This document shows, piece by piece, positions 53,443-62,450 of a DNA stretch of 64,000 bases. Below the pieces are notes generated by a model that worked only from the letters and a program-made list of their open reading frames with translations, was not told the DNA's origin and did no database searches. Where the stretch lies: positions 1 through 64,000 of the forward strand of contig CALIBL010000059.1 of the NCBI GenBank assembly GCA_938045805.1, written 5' to 3'. Made by a program: the position numbers and the translations under genes. Each line of letters starts with the position of its first letter. The stretch's first letter is position 1. This DNA is from an uncultured Rubripirellula sp. (GTDB lineage Bacteria; Planctomycetota; Planctomycetia; Pirellulales; Pirellulaceae).

Positions 53443-54762
53443 TTATGCTTCCAGCATGATGCGTTCGCGAAACGCACTCGGCGGCAACTTGACTCCAGCT
53501 GCTTCCAAGCGATCCATGAAGCTCGGCCGAACACCTGTACATGCAAAGTGGCCAAACGCTTTACCGTCTTCGTCGACACCCTGCTGCGAATACTTGTAGA
53601 TGTCTTGCATCACGATGGTGTCTTGTTCCATGCCGACAATTTCCGTAATCGCGGTGACGCGTCGTTTTCCACCTTGAAGTCGATTAGCTTGAATCAATAC
53701 ATCGACCGCACCTGATATCTGTTGACGAATCGCTTTGACGGGAAGTTCAAATCCGGCCATCATGACCAGCGTTTCCAGTCGCGCGATCGCATCACGCGGA
53801 CTGTTCGCGTGGATGGTTGTCATCGATCCATCGTGACCGGTATTCATTGCTTGGAGCATGTCGAGCGTTTCACCACCGCGACATTCGCCGATGATGATTC
53901 TTTCAGGTCGCATGCGTAACGCATTTTTCACCAGATCAGTTGCATTGACCGCACCATTACCTTCAATGTTGGCGGGGCGTGTTTCAAGACGAACGACATG
54001 ATCTTGTTGTAGTTGCAGTTCAGCAGCGTCTTCAATCGTGACAATTCGATCCTCGTGTCCAATGAACGAGGACAAGGTATTCAGGAGGGTGGTTTTTCCC
54101 GAACCGGTACCGCCTGCAATGATGATGTTGAGTCGAGCTTTGATGCATCCTTCTAGCAGCATCACCATCTCAGGAGTGAACGCCTTGTAATTCAGCAGGT
54201 CTTCGAGTTTGAGTGGGTTACTACCAAATCGCCGAATGCTGACCGCCGCTCCATCGAGCGCAAGAGGTGGAATGATGGCGTTGACTCGTGAACCATCCTC
54301 CAAGCGGGCATCGACCATCGGAGACGTTTCGTCGATGCGACGCCCAACTTTACTGACAATACGATCGATGATTTGAAGAAGATGCTTGTTGTCGCGAAAT
54401 TCAACGGTGGATTTTTCCATTCTTCCACCACGCTCGACGTAAATATTTTTTGGGCCATTGATCAGGATGTCACTGATCGTGTGATCCTTAAGGATCAATT
54501 CCAGAGGGCCAAGCCCAAGCACTTCATCGATGACTTCATCAACAATGCGTTCACGCTCCTGCCGATTCAGCAACGTCTCTTCGGCATCACACAGGTGTTC
54601 AACAACAACGCGAATTTCACGTTTTAAGACGTCACCCTTCAGGTCACCAACGCGGGATAGATCGAGTTTGTCGACTAGCTTTCCGTGGATTCGACGCTTG
54701 ATTTCTTCAAATTGACTTTGCCGATTGATTTCCGGGCGAAGGGCAGTCGCTTGCGTTCTCAT
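53443..54762 (-). CDS. cpaF: Tad/Flp pilus assembly ATPase CpaF (TadA)
   Basis: A 439-residue secretion ATPase. The N-terminal domain (ILINGPKNIYVERGG; VSKVGRRIDETSPMVDARL) leads to a complete motor: Walker A AGGTGSGKTTLLNTLS, the Asp box TIEDAAELQL, Walker B RPERIIIGECRGGETLDML and the His box HDGSMTTIHANSPRD. It powers assembly of Flp/Tad pili used in attachment. The C terminus GMEQDTIVMQDIYKYSQQG is typical. tadB and tadC follow. Other tad genes (pilin, TadZ, RcpA/CpaC, prepilin peptidase) are not in the window. Confidence 0.95.
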   Translation of the reverse strand: MRTQATALRPEINRQSQFEEIKRRIHGKLVDKLDLSRVGDLKGDVLKREIRVVVEHLCDAEETLLNRQERERIVDEVIDEVLGLGPLELILKDHTISDILINGPKNIYVERGGRMEKSTVEFRDNKHLLQIIDRIVSKVGRRIDETSPMVDARLEDGSRVNAIIPPLALDGAAVSIRRFGSNPLKLEDLLNYKAFTPEMVMLLEGCIKARLNIIIAGGTGSGKTTLLNTLSSFIGHEDRIVTIEDAAELQLQQDHVVRLETRPANIEGNGAVNATDLVKNALRMRPERIIIGECRGGETLDMLQAMNTGHDGSMTTIHANSPRDAIARLETLVMMAGFELPVKAIRQQISGAVDVLIQANRLQGGKRRVTAITEIVGMEQDTIVMQDIYKYSQQGVDEDGKAFGHFACTGVRPSFMDRLEAAGVKLPPSAFRERIMLEA

Positions 54763-54924
54763 CTTGTTTCACCTGAGGTCGGTTTGGAGCGATCCTGTCG
54801 GTTAGACCGATTGTGTCGATCGTGTGTCCCGTAACGGTTGGCAAATCAATGCGTGCCATTGCAAGCCTAGGACGCAAACTTGGAGCTGGACGGTTTGAAG
54901 TGATTTGTTTTGTTGGGAATTGCA

Positions 54925-54959
54925 CAAAAAAACGCTGATGCCCGACAAGGCACCAGCGT
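54925..54959 (-). terminator. intrinsic terminator of the Cys-rich exported protein gene
   Basis: On the plus strand a run of A (54925-54932) precedes ACGCTGATGCC (54932-54942) and GGCACCAGCGT (54949-54959). Read on the minus strand this is an 11-bp stem with one mismatch followed by a U-tract, about 50 bases beyond the stop codon of the Cys-rich protein gene. Confidence 0.85.
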
Positions 54960-55007
54960 GATGAGTTGATTCTGCAAATGAGCTTGCAGGGGTTCGAGTG
55001 GCTCGAC

Positions 55008-55538
55008 TTATCGAGCGGGTCGGAGGTTCCATTGCAGGTTTCTCATTCGAGCCTGCAGTGAAGTTCGGTATGCCGCACGGGTGCGATGCACGCCTTTTCC
55101 GTCTTCGGACTTGTGCCGGTAAGTGTCCACGTGGGGATACAACAGGTGATGGGGCATGAAGGGACCGTAGGTGATGGTGGTATGCCCTACGTAGGCTGGA
55201 ACCGGAACTGGGCAAACTGGGCTGAGGGAGGTGTGCTCAGGGCGGTTTCTCAGAAGCGAACGCCTAGTTCGTGTTTCCTGTGCCATTTCAACGCATTTAG
55301 TGCAGCCCTTTCCGCATTTTTTATAATCTTGGCACTGTCCGGATTGGCATTTGGAGCAGCTTGCCGCTGAGTCAGAGTTGCAGTTTGCACAGCTCTGAGC
55401 TTTTTCAGCCTGCTCGGCTGCCTTGCAGGCTGGACATGGGCCTTCCTGCTCTTCCGCTTGCAGGCTGATTTGACTGTTAAGTACCAGCATCAAAGCGATG
55501 GCTGGTAGCAGAATCATGGAGGGGGTAACTTTCATCAT
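55008..55538 (-). CDS. small exported Cys-rich protein
   Basis: A 176-residue protein of unknown function with a signal peptide (MILLPAIALMLVLNSQISLQA). The N-terminal 60 mature residues contain ten Cys, mostly in CxxC spacing (CPACK, CANCN, CSKC, GCTKC); an eleventh stands in SPVCPVP. The C-terminal part is Pro/Tyr/His-rich (PVPVPAYVGHTTITYGPFM) and ends basic. It may bind metal or form disulfides in the periplasm or outer layers. It has its own terminator and no partner gene; the topoisomerase gene is divergent on the other side. Confidence 0.75.
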   Translation of the reverse strand: MMKVTPSMILLPAIALMLVLNSQISLQAEEQEGPCPACKAAEQAEKAQSCANCNSDSAASCSKCQSGQCQDYKKCGKGCTKCVEMAQETRTRRSLLRNRPEHTSLSPVCPVPVPAYVGHTTITYGPFMPHHLLYPHVDTYRHKSEDGKGVHRTRAAYRTSLQARMRNLQWNLRPAR

Positions 55539-55881
55539 CTAACATCCTCGTGGTGGATCGATTGGAGTGAATGACATTTGGGGGTGGATTGAAAGGACGG
55601 TCCGGCGGTTTCTGCTTAGACCTCAGCTTTTCAGGAATCGACCAGTGTAATTGCCAAAAATCAGGTTTCCTCAATTTGGTGATGCGACCGCTCTGATTCA
55701 GGGGATCAGATCCATGGATTCTATTGCACTAAACACGTAAATTACCCGTTTTTAGTGAATCGCTACAGTTAACTCGGCTGGTAATATCAGCCCGAACTGC
55801 CTAACTTCTCGGTTTGGCAGGGTAGGCCAACTTAGCAGTGGGAAATTAACTCTCCAATCACACTCAAAGGAATCGTTTAGC
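55539..55881. other. divergent non-coding spacer before the topoisomerase pair
   Basis: The spacer separates the minus-strand Cys-rich gene from the plus-strand topoisomerase A gene. It should contain both promoters; TAATAT at 55782 could be a -10 box but no fitting -35 is seen. An AAAGGA near 55866 precedes the GTG start at 55882. I see no other feature. Confidence 0.4.
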
Positions 55882-58371
55882 GTGGCAAAAAGGCGATCGC
55901 GAAGTCAGTCGACCAAGAGCAGTCGTTCCAAATCAGGTGTCCGCGGGGGCAAGGGGAAAGCCGAGTCCATTGATAACGATGCGACTCTTTTCGACGCCGG
56001 AGATCAGGTGTTCGGTGCCCTGCCGCTGCGTCAGGCGGCTCAAGAGAAATACCTGAACTACTCACTTTCGGTGATCACCAGTCGTGCACTTCCCGACGTG
56101 CGAGATGGTTTGAAACCGGTTCAGAGAAGAATTCTCTACACGATGAACCAGCAGGGGCTCTCTTCGACCACCAAGCATGTCAAATGTGCCAAGGTCGTTG
56201 GTGATGTGATGGGTCGTTTTCATCCGCATGGGGATAGTTCGATCTATGACGCTCTGGTGCGAATGGCTCAGCCGTTTTCACTTCGAATGACCTTAGTTGA
56301 TGGCAGTGGTAACTTTGGCAGCGTTGACGGTGATAATGCAGCGGCGATGCGCTACACCGAATGCCGCATGACCCCTCTTGCCGGCGAGGTACTCCGAGAT
56401 CTTTCCACACGCACTGTTGCGTTCAAGCCGAACTACGATGGCAGTCGAGAAGAACCGGTGGTTCTTCCAAGTCGTGTTCCCAACTTATTGTTGAATGGTG
56501 CGACGGGGATTGCTGTTGGGATGGCCACCAACATTCCACCACATAACCTCAAAGAGATCTGCAATGCCTTGTTGAAACTATTGCGTGATCCTGAAATCAA
56601 GGATTATCAACTTGTTGCCAACGACGCGATTCAGGGACCCGATTTTCCAACCGGTGGACAGATCACCAATACAAAAGAGGAACTGAGGGATATTTATTCC
56701 ACGGGCCAAGGTACGATCAAACTTCGTGGTACCACCAAGGTGGTAACGATGGGGTCGCAGAAGATTCTGCAGATCCTCACCATACCCTTTGGCGTCAATA
56801 AAGCTGCGATGGTCGAGCGGATTGCCGAGATCATTTTTAGCGGCAAACTTCCGCTAGTCACGGAGGTGAGGGACCTTTCAACCGATGAAATTCGCGTCGA
56901 CTTGTTACTTAAAAAAGGTGCTGATGAAAACAAGGTGCTCGCTTACCTCCATAAGCACACCCAGTTGCAAAATAACTTCAATGTCAATCTGACCTGCTTG
57001 GTCCCGACGGAGAACCCAGAGGTTGGTGCTCCAAATCGTCTGAGTCTCAAAGAAGTGCTTTGGCACTTTTTGCATTTTCGGTTGCAAGTCATTACCGAGC
57101 GACTAACCAATGAATTGAATGCGTTGGAGAAACGGATTCACGTGTTGGATGGTTTCTCGCTGATTTTCGATGCTTTGGATGAGATCATACGTATCATCCG
57201 CCGCAGCGATGGTAAAGCCGATGCGGCGGACAAGATTATGAAGCGATTCCCGCAGACTTCCAAAAGTGGTGGTCTGGATGCTGAGCAAACCGATGCCATC
57301 CTAGAACTCAAGCTCTACCGCCTTGCCCGTCTTGAGATCAATCTTGTTCTAGACGAGCTCAAAGAAAAGCGGAAACGGGCACGAGAAATCAAGCGGCTGC
57401 TTGCTGAAGATACTCAGGATACCAATGCATCGGGTCGTTGGAAGATTGTGCGAGAAGAGATCTCCGACCTCTCAGGGCAATACTCGAAAGATAAAACTGT
57501 CGGACGTCAAACTCTGATCAATACGATCGAGGAGGAACCGGAATACACGGCTGAAGATTTCATCGTTGCCGAAGACTGTCATCTGCTGATCACGCGTGAC
57601 GGATGGGTGAAACGCCAAAAGCAGATCGCTGATCCGAGTAAGAGTCGTGTGAGACAGGGGGATGAAGTTTTGGCATGTGTGGCGGGGAGTACTCGTGAAA
57701 CCGTTGGGTTCTTTTCCTCTTTGGGCGTTTGCTACACAGCGAGGATGATTGACATCCCGGCTTCGACTGGATTTGGTGAGCCGGTACAGAAGCTATTCAA
57801 GATGAAAGATGGGGAACGGATCATCGCTGCTCTTTCGTTTGATGCACGTTCCATCGGCAAGATCCACGAGGATCCAAAGCATCCTGATTACTGTCCTGAA
57901 GTGCACGGCATCGCAGCAACTTCCGATGGATTTGCACTAAGATTTGGTTTGGGTGGATTCGCCGAGCCATCAACACGTTCCGGTCGTCGGTATGCTCGAG
58001 TCAAAGGGGATGCGTCGGTGATCAACGTGCTACCGCTCAGCGGCACCGAAATCATTCTCGCTGTGACTCGTGATTGTCGAGCGATGGTTTGTTCGGCCGA
58101 AGATGTGAATTATTTATCTGGTGCCGGTAAGGGGGTCACACTGATTCGCCTCGCTTCAGGTGATCAATTACTCGGATTCAAGGTTTCATCTGGGGATCGT
58201 GATTTGCTTACGGTGGAAACCAACCGTGGGGCTCAGAAGAATATTTCAACCGCGAAGTATCGAGTGACGTCTCGAGGAGGTCGCGGGACGGAGATCCAGA
58301 AGAATGGAAAAATTAAGACGTTGATTCTGCCGCCAATTGAGTCACCGCCTCCGTTTGACGAGCCGAGTTGA
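55882..58371 (+). CDS. type IIA topoisomerase subunit A (GyrA/ParC family)
   Basis: An 829-residue DNA-cleaving subunit starting with GTG. A basic low-complexity N terminus (about 30 residues) precedes the winged-helix domain: [39 protein letters not shown] and the catalytic Tyr158 in [11 protein letters not shown]; the acidic patch [15 protein letters not shown] is kept. The C-terminal part has six-bladed beta-pinwheel repeats; RGGRGTE near the end resembles a GyrA-box but stands at an unusual place. It makes the double-strand break in supercoil removal or introduction. With the B subunit 108 bases downstream, it forms one operon. Whether it is gyrase or topoisomerase IV is undecided. Confidence 0.88.
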   Translation: MAKRRSRSQSTKSSRSKSGVRGGKGKAESIDNDATLFDAGDQVFGALPLRQAAQEKYLNYSLSVITSRALPDVRDGLKPVQRRILYTMNQQGLSSTTKHVKCAKVVGDVMGRFHPHGDSSIYDALVRMAQPFSLRMTLVDGSGNFGSVDGDNAAAMRYTECRMTPLAGEVLRDLSTRTVAFKPNYDGSREEPVVLPSRVPNLLLNGATGIAVGMATNIPPHNLKEICNALLKLLRDPEIKDYQLVANDAIQGPDFPTGGQITNTKEELRDIYSTGQGTIKLRGTTKVVTMGSQKILQILTIPFGVNKAAMVERIAEIIFSGKLPLVTEVRDLSTDEIRVDLLLKKGADENKVLAYLHKHTQLQNNFNVNLTCLVPTENPEVGAPNRLSLKEVLWHFLHFRLQVITERLTNELNALEKRIHVLDGFSLIFDALDEIIRIIRRSDGKADAADKIMKRFPQTSKSGGLDAEQTDAILELKLYRLARLEINLVLDELKEKRKRAREIKRLLAEDTQDTNASGRWKIVREEISDLSGQYSKDKTVGRQTLINTIEEEPEYTAEDFIVAEDCHLLITRDGWVKRQKQIADPSKSRVRQGDEVLACVAGSTRETVGFFSSLGVCYTARMIDIPASTGFGEPVQKLFKMKDGERIIAALSFDARSIGKIHEDPKHPDYCPEVHGIAATSDGFALRFGLGGFAEPSTRSGRRYARVKGDASVINVLPLSGTEIILAVTRDCRAMVCSAEDVNYLSGAGKGVTLIRLASGDQLLGFKVSSGDRDLLTVETNRGAQKNISTAKYRVTSRGGRGTEIQKNGKIKTLILPPIESPPPFDEPS

Positions 58372-58479
58372 TCCCTCTTTGGAAACCCAACGTTTGGATG
58401 AATTTCTCGATGGTCGACTAGAATAATCCCACGTCGAGAATAATCGCTGAACCCTTTTTGACTTGACTAGATTCACTGC

Positions 58480-60393
58480 ATGGCTACTGCGACAAAAAAA
58501 TACCAAGGCGATGACATTGTTGTCCTCGAGGGGCTTGAGCCCGTGCGAAAACGACCGGGTATGTATATCGGTGGCGTGGGGATGGCGGGCTTGCACCATT
58601 TGATTTGGGAAGTCGTCGACAATTCTATCGATGAGGCGATGAATGGTCACGCAAGTGAAATTTCAGTCACTTTGCACAAAGATGGACGCACCGTTACGGT
58701 TTCGGATAACGGTCGTGGCATTCCGGTTGATAAACATTCCAAGACCAAAAAGTCAGCACTCGAAACCGTTCTAACCGTGCTGCACGCCGGAGGAAAGTTT
58801 GACGGTAATAACTACAAGACTGCTGGTGGCTTGCACGGAGTGGGGGCATCGGTGGTTAACGCTCTTAGCAAGGAGTTGACGGCGATCGTTCGGCGAGAAG
58901 GTGCGCAGTACCGAATCAGTTTTGCGAAAGGAAAAGCGACCTCCAAGCTGCAGAAACTCAAAGGAGCGGTGCGAGGTTCGGGAACGACCATCACGTTTAC
59001 ACCCGATCCAACGATTTTCCCAAAAACGGATTTCGATAGTGCGACGATTCTGGCGAGACTTGAGACGGCGAGTTTTCTGCATCGTGGCTTGAAGATCAGC
59101 TACATCGATGAGGTTGCGAAAACCAAGCAGTCGTTTGTTCATGAAGAGGGAATCGTTGATTACCTCAAAAAGGTCCTCAAAGACCGCAAAGCAAATCCAA
59201 TACACGAAGCAACCTTCACCTTGCGAAAAGATGATGAAGCAAGGATGGAGTTGACATTACAGTGGACGGACTCCACCGATGAGCACGTCCGCAGTTATGT
59301 CAATGGAATTCCTACCGGCAGTGGCGGGACGCATGAAAATGGTTTCCGATCAGGCTTGAACAAGGCCGTTCGGAATTACATCGATATGCATAAGCTGACC
59401 CCACGCGGGGTCAAGATTTCGCATGAGGATATTCGTGAAGGGCTTGTCGTGATTCTTTCCGTGTTTGTGGCGGAACCGCAATTCCAAGGACAGACCAAAG
59501 ATCGTTTGAACAACCCCGAGATTCAGAGTGTGGTCGATACGGTTGTGCGACCCGCGATGGAACAATGGATGAACAATAACCGCAGCATCGCTGATGCGAT
59601 TGTTGCGAGGATCATCGCGGCGGCTCGAGCCCGCGCGGCATCCCGTGCCGCGTCCGATGCGGTGTCGCGAAAAGGTGGTGCAAAACGGACGATGTTGCCG
59701 GGGAAACTGAGTGATTGTGTTTCCACCGGAAAGGGTGATTCTGAATTGTTTATCGTGGAAGGTGATTCCGCAGGTGGTAGCGCAAAGCAGGGACGCAATC
59801 GAAATTTTCAGGCTATTCTGCCGCTCAAGGGTAAAGTGCTGAATACTGAAAGCGCCACCCTCAAGAAAATCATGGAGAACAAAGAAATCCAAGATGTGGT
59901 CGCGGCTCTAGGGTGCGGCATTGGACCCGGCTTGCAGCTTCCTAACCTGCGTTACGAGCGAGTCATCCTGCTGGCCGATGCTGACTCGGATGGTCACCAC
60001 ATCACTACATTGCTATTGACCTTTTTCTATCGACACATGCCGGCGTTGATTCATGCTGGCCGCCTTTTTATCGCTGTGCCACCGCTTTATCGCATCGATA
60101 TCGGAAAAGAGACTCACTGGGCAGCAGATGAACAAGCAAGAATTGACATTCTTGAGAACTCTGGATCGCGAGCCAAGCCTGAGATTACCCGTTTCAAGGG
60201 TCTCGGAGAAATGATGCCCAAGGTGCTGTGGGATACAACTCTGAATCCCGAAACCCGTCGTTTACTCAAAGTTGAGATCGACGATCATTTGGAAACCGAT
60301 CGCGTGATCAGTGACCTGATGGGACGTGATGCTTCGGCTCGTTTTCGATTCATCATGGAACGCGCTGAAGACGCTGAAGCGATTGATGTTTAG
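58480..60393 (+). CDS. type IIA topoisomerase subunit B (GyrB/ParE family)
   Basis: A 637-residue ATPase subunit. GHKL/Bergerat motifs are visible: EVVDNSIDEAMNG, VSDNGRGIPVD, GGLHGVGASVVNALS; a transducer segment with YVNGIPTGSGGTHENGF; the TOPRIM domain with EGDSAGGSAKQGRN and DADSDGHH; and the C-terminal RFKGLGEMMPKVLWDTTLNP. The short length, without the 170-residue GyrB insertion, fits ParE or the compact GyrB type. It joins the A subunit encoded upstream to form the A2B2 enzyme that uses ATP to pass DNA duplexes. Confidence 0.92.
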   Translation: MATATKKYQGDDIVVLEGLEPVRKRPGMYIGGVGMAGLHHLIWEVVDNSIDEAMNGHASEISVTLHKDGRTVTVSDNGRGIPVDKHSKTKKSALETVLTVLHAGGKFDGNNYKTAGGLHGVGASVVNALSKELTAIVRREGAQYRISFAKGKATSKLQKLKGAVRGSGTTITFTPDPTIFPKTDFDSATILARLETASFLHRGLKISYIDEVAKTKQSFVHEEGIVDYLKKVLKDRKANPIHEATFTLRKDDEARMELTLQWTDSTDEHVRSYVNGIPTGSGGTHENGFRSGLNKAVRNYIDMHKLTPRGVKISHEDIREGLVVILSVFVAEPQFQGQTKDRLNNPEIQSVVDTVVRPAMEQWMNNNRSIADAIVARIIAAARARAASRAASDAVSRKGGAKRTMLPGKLSDCVSTGKGDSELFIVEGDSAGGSAKQGRNRNFQAILPLKGKVLNTESATLKKIMENKEIQDVVAALGCGIGPGLQLPNLRYERVILLADADSDGHHITTLLLTFFYRHMPALIHAGRLFIAVPPLYRIDIGKETHWAADEQARIDILENSGSRAKPEITRFKGLGEMMPKVLWDTTLNPETRRLLKVEIDDHLETDRVISDLMGRDASARFRFIMERAEDAEAIDV

Positions 60394-60427
60394 CTTGCGG
60401 TTTATCCAAGCAGTAAGCCGCATCGAG

Positions 60428-62137
60428 TCATTCAGTTGGATCACGACGGGTTCGATCCACTTCATCATGTCTTGGCGGGGCGTTAACCGTTTGCCCAATC
60501 GCATAGGCGAGGCGACCAATCATGCCAAAGTAGAGGAAGGCTGCTGTTTCCGCTGCGATGACTGACATCACCGTGCACGCTTCGGCACTCGCCGTTGATC
60601 CAAGCGAGAAAACAAGGAAGGTGCCAACAAATAGCAATCCCGATGAGAAATAAAAGCCGCCCCAAGCTTCTTCGCACTTTGTAACACTTCGTGCAAGTTC
60701 ACTCGAGAAGGGCTTGGTGATGCTATTCATGTCGAGCATGGAAAGCAGAACAAAGGGAAACAGCAAATAGATGCTGAACATCGTCATTGCTGTCGCTAAA
60801 AGATGCGGTCCGAGAATTAGGGTTGAGAGGGCCCAAACAGGTACCGCAGCCATGATCGTAGCAGTTCCAACAAGGGTCAGTTGCTCGATCCAACTAAATG
60901 GGTCGAGGGTTGGCCACTCAGAGACTCTCGGTTCATCGTTAGCCGTTGCCATCAGGATTGCCATCCCGCAACTAACTGACAGCAGACCTAGAATCAGCCC
61001 ACCCGGAAAAAGCCCCAAGGTCAGGATGGTCATGTCCATCTTGAGCACAATCAGTGTTGGGATGATTCCCAGAATGCAGAGTCCTGCGAGATGTACAAGA
61101 ACTGCAGGATCGCGAAATGGAGCGAGGATGCCAGCAATCCACTCACCAATTTGCGGTGTGTCAAAATCGCTCGGCTTGGTGGGGGAATCTTCTTCCGCTT
61201 GTTCAGCTTCGGCTAAAAGTTGATCTGCAGACTTTTGAAAAGGGTCTGGGCGTTTTTCCGTCTTAGGACTCGACTCAAATTGAAAGGTTTCAACTTGATC
61301 CATATCCACGAGCATCTTTTTTTTGACTCGTGGTGGCGAAGGAATCAGGATCTCACTGTAACAATCACTGCACTTGATCGTTTTTCCCGCTTGCGTTGCT
61401 TTGGCATAAATGAAGCTACCGCATACTTTACAGGTCACACGATATTCCGATGCGTATTCGATCGGTTGAGCCGTCGGGGAGGATCCCGCTTGGCTTGTTT
61501 TTGGAGCGCTGGTGGTGAACTTTTTCTGTCCCGTGGAGCCGGGTTGAGCGTTAATTCCCTTTGCGCGGCTTGATCGTATCGCGGATGGTAATGGCTCGGA
61601 GTCCGAGGTGAAGTCATCAAACTCTTCGCCCACGTACTCTTTTAGGATCGCTTCCTCGTCCCGCAGAAAACCCGCGTCCAGCTTGGCCGGTTTGCTCGTT
61701 TTGGATGGTGTTTTAAGCGTCTTGTTTTCTGGTAGTTTTAAAACAAATTCCCCATCATCCGAGCCGGTGTCGTTTTCACTCGATTCGAGAAAACTGGCAT
61801 CAAACGAATCATTGGCGACAGGGGCATTTTCGAAGAGATCTTCCCCCAAAATATCTTGATCGGGTGGTAATTTCAGGGGTGGCTGAGTTTTGGGCTTCTC
61901 TGAACTGCGTTTTTCCGGGTTGCGTTTTTCAGCGTTGGCGGATCGAGGAGTTGAATCGGCTGGAGTTGCCGATTCCTCAAGGGACAGCCAATCCTCGTCT
62001 TGGTTTTCTCCGGAACGATCGATGCCAGGTGCCAGAAAAGTTTGCTGGCAGTGTGGACACTTCACTCGGCGTCCTGCGGCTTGATCGGTGACGCGGACCG
62101 AACCGTTGCATCGGGGGCACTGGAGTGATTGAGGCAT
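60428..62137 (-). CDS. double zinc-ribbon multi-pass membrane protein
   Basis: A 569-residue protein I recognise only by layout. An N-terminal ribbon (CPRC at residues 7-10, CPHC at 27-30) is followed by a long polar low-complexity linker, a second Cys4 ribbon (TCKVCGSFIYAK ... KCSDCYSEILIP) and a C-terminal membrane block with about six helices (LVHLAGLCILGIIPTLIVL; GLFPGGLILGLLSVSCGMAIL; LLFVGTFLVFSLG). The ribbons are of the type found at the start of many planctomycete regulatory and membrane proteins. It would be an inner-membrane protein with a cytoplasmic zinc-binding part. Function unknown. It is convergent with the topoisomerase operon. Confidence 0.7.
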   Translation of the reverse strand: MPQSLQCPRCNGSVRVTDQAAGRRVKCPHCQQTFLAPGIDRSGENQDEDWLSLEESATPADSTPRSANAEKRNPEKRSSEKPKTQPPLKLPPDQDILGEDLFENAPVANDSFDASFLESSENDTGSDDGEFVLKLPENKTLKTPSKTSKPAKLDAGFLRDEEAILKEYVGEEFDDFTSDSEPLPSAIRSSRAKGINAQPGSTGQKKFTTSAPKTSQAGSSPTAQPIEYASEYRVTCKVCGSFIYAKATQAGKTIKCSDCYSEILIPSPPRVKKKMLVDMDQVETFQFESSPKTEKRPDPFQKSADQLLAEAEQAEEDSPTKPSDFDTPQIGEWIAGILAPFRDPAVLVHLAGLCILGIIPTLIVLKMDMTILTLGLFPGGLILGLLSVSCGMAILMATANDEPRVSEWPTLDPFSWIEQLTLVGTATIMAAVPVWALSTLILGPHLLATAMTMFSIYLLFPFVLLSMLDMNSITKPFSSELARSVTKCEEAWGGFYFSSGLLFVGTFLVFSLGSTASAEACTVMSVIAAETAAFLYFGMIGRLAYAIGQTVNAPPRHDEVDRTRRDPTE

Positions 62138-62450
62138 TCGTGGAGATCTGAAGAGTGGAGGGGAGTGACTGCAGACTTACCGCCTTTTATTTTATGCCTC
62201 CCGTATCCAACTCGGTATCCTCACTCGCTTAAAAACGTCGAATCAAGGCTTGTTTCGAGATTCTGTTGTAGGGACGATTGGTTTGATTTGGCATGTCCGA
62301 CTCCATCAGCCCGATTTTTCGAATCATCTCGGACATTTGACCAACCTGATCGGCGATCTGACGGGGAATTTGTAGCGAGGTATTGCTCGGAGCAAGGATT
62401 CGATAAATTGTGTGAAAGAAACCGTTGCTCCCTCCTACATCTACTTCATC
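62138..62450. other. divergent non-coding spacer before pheT
   Basis: About 310 bases between the zinc-ribbon membrane protein gene (minus) and pheT (plus). A minus-strand frame (62229-62624) overlaps pheT by 174 bases and is not credible as a whole. No terminator, attenuator or T-box-like leader for pheT is evident. Confidence 0.4.
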
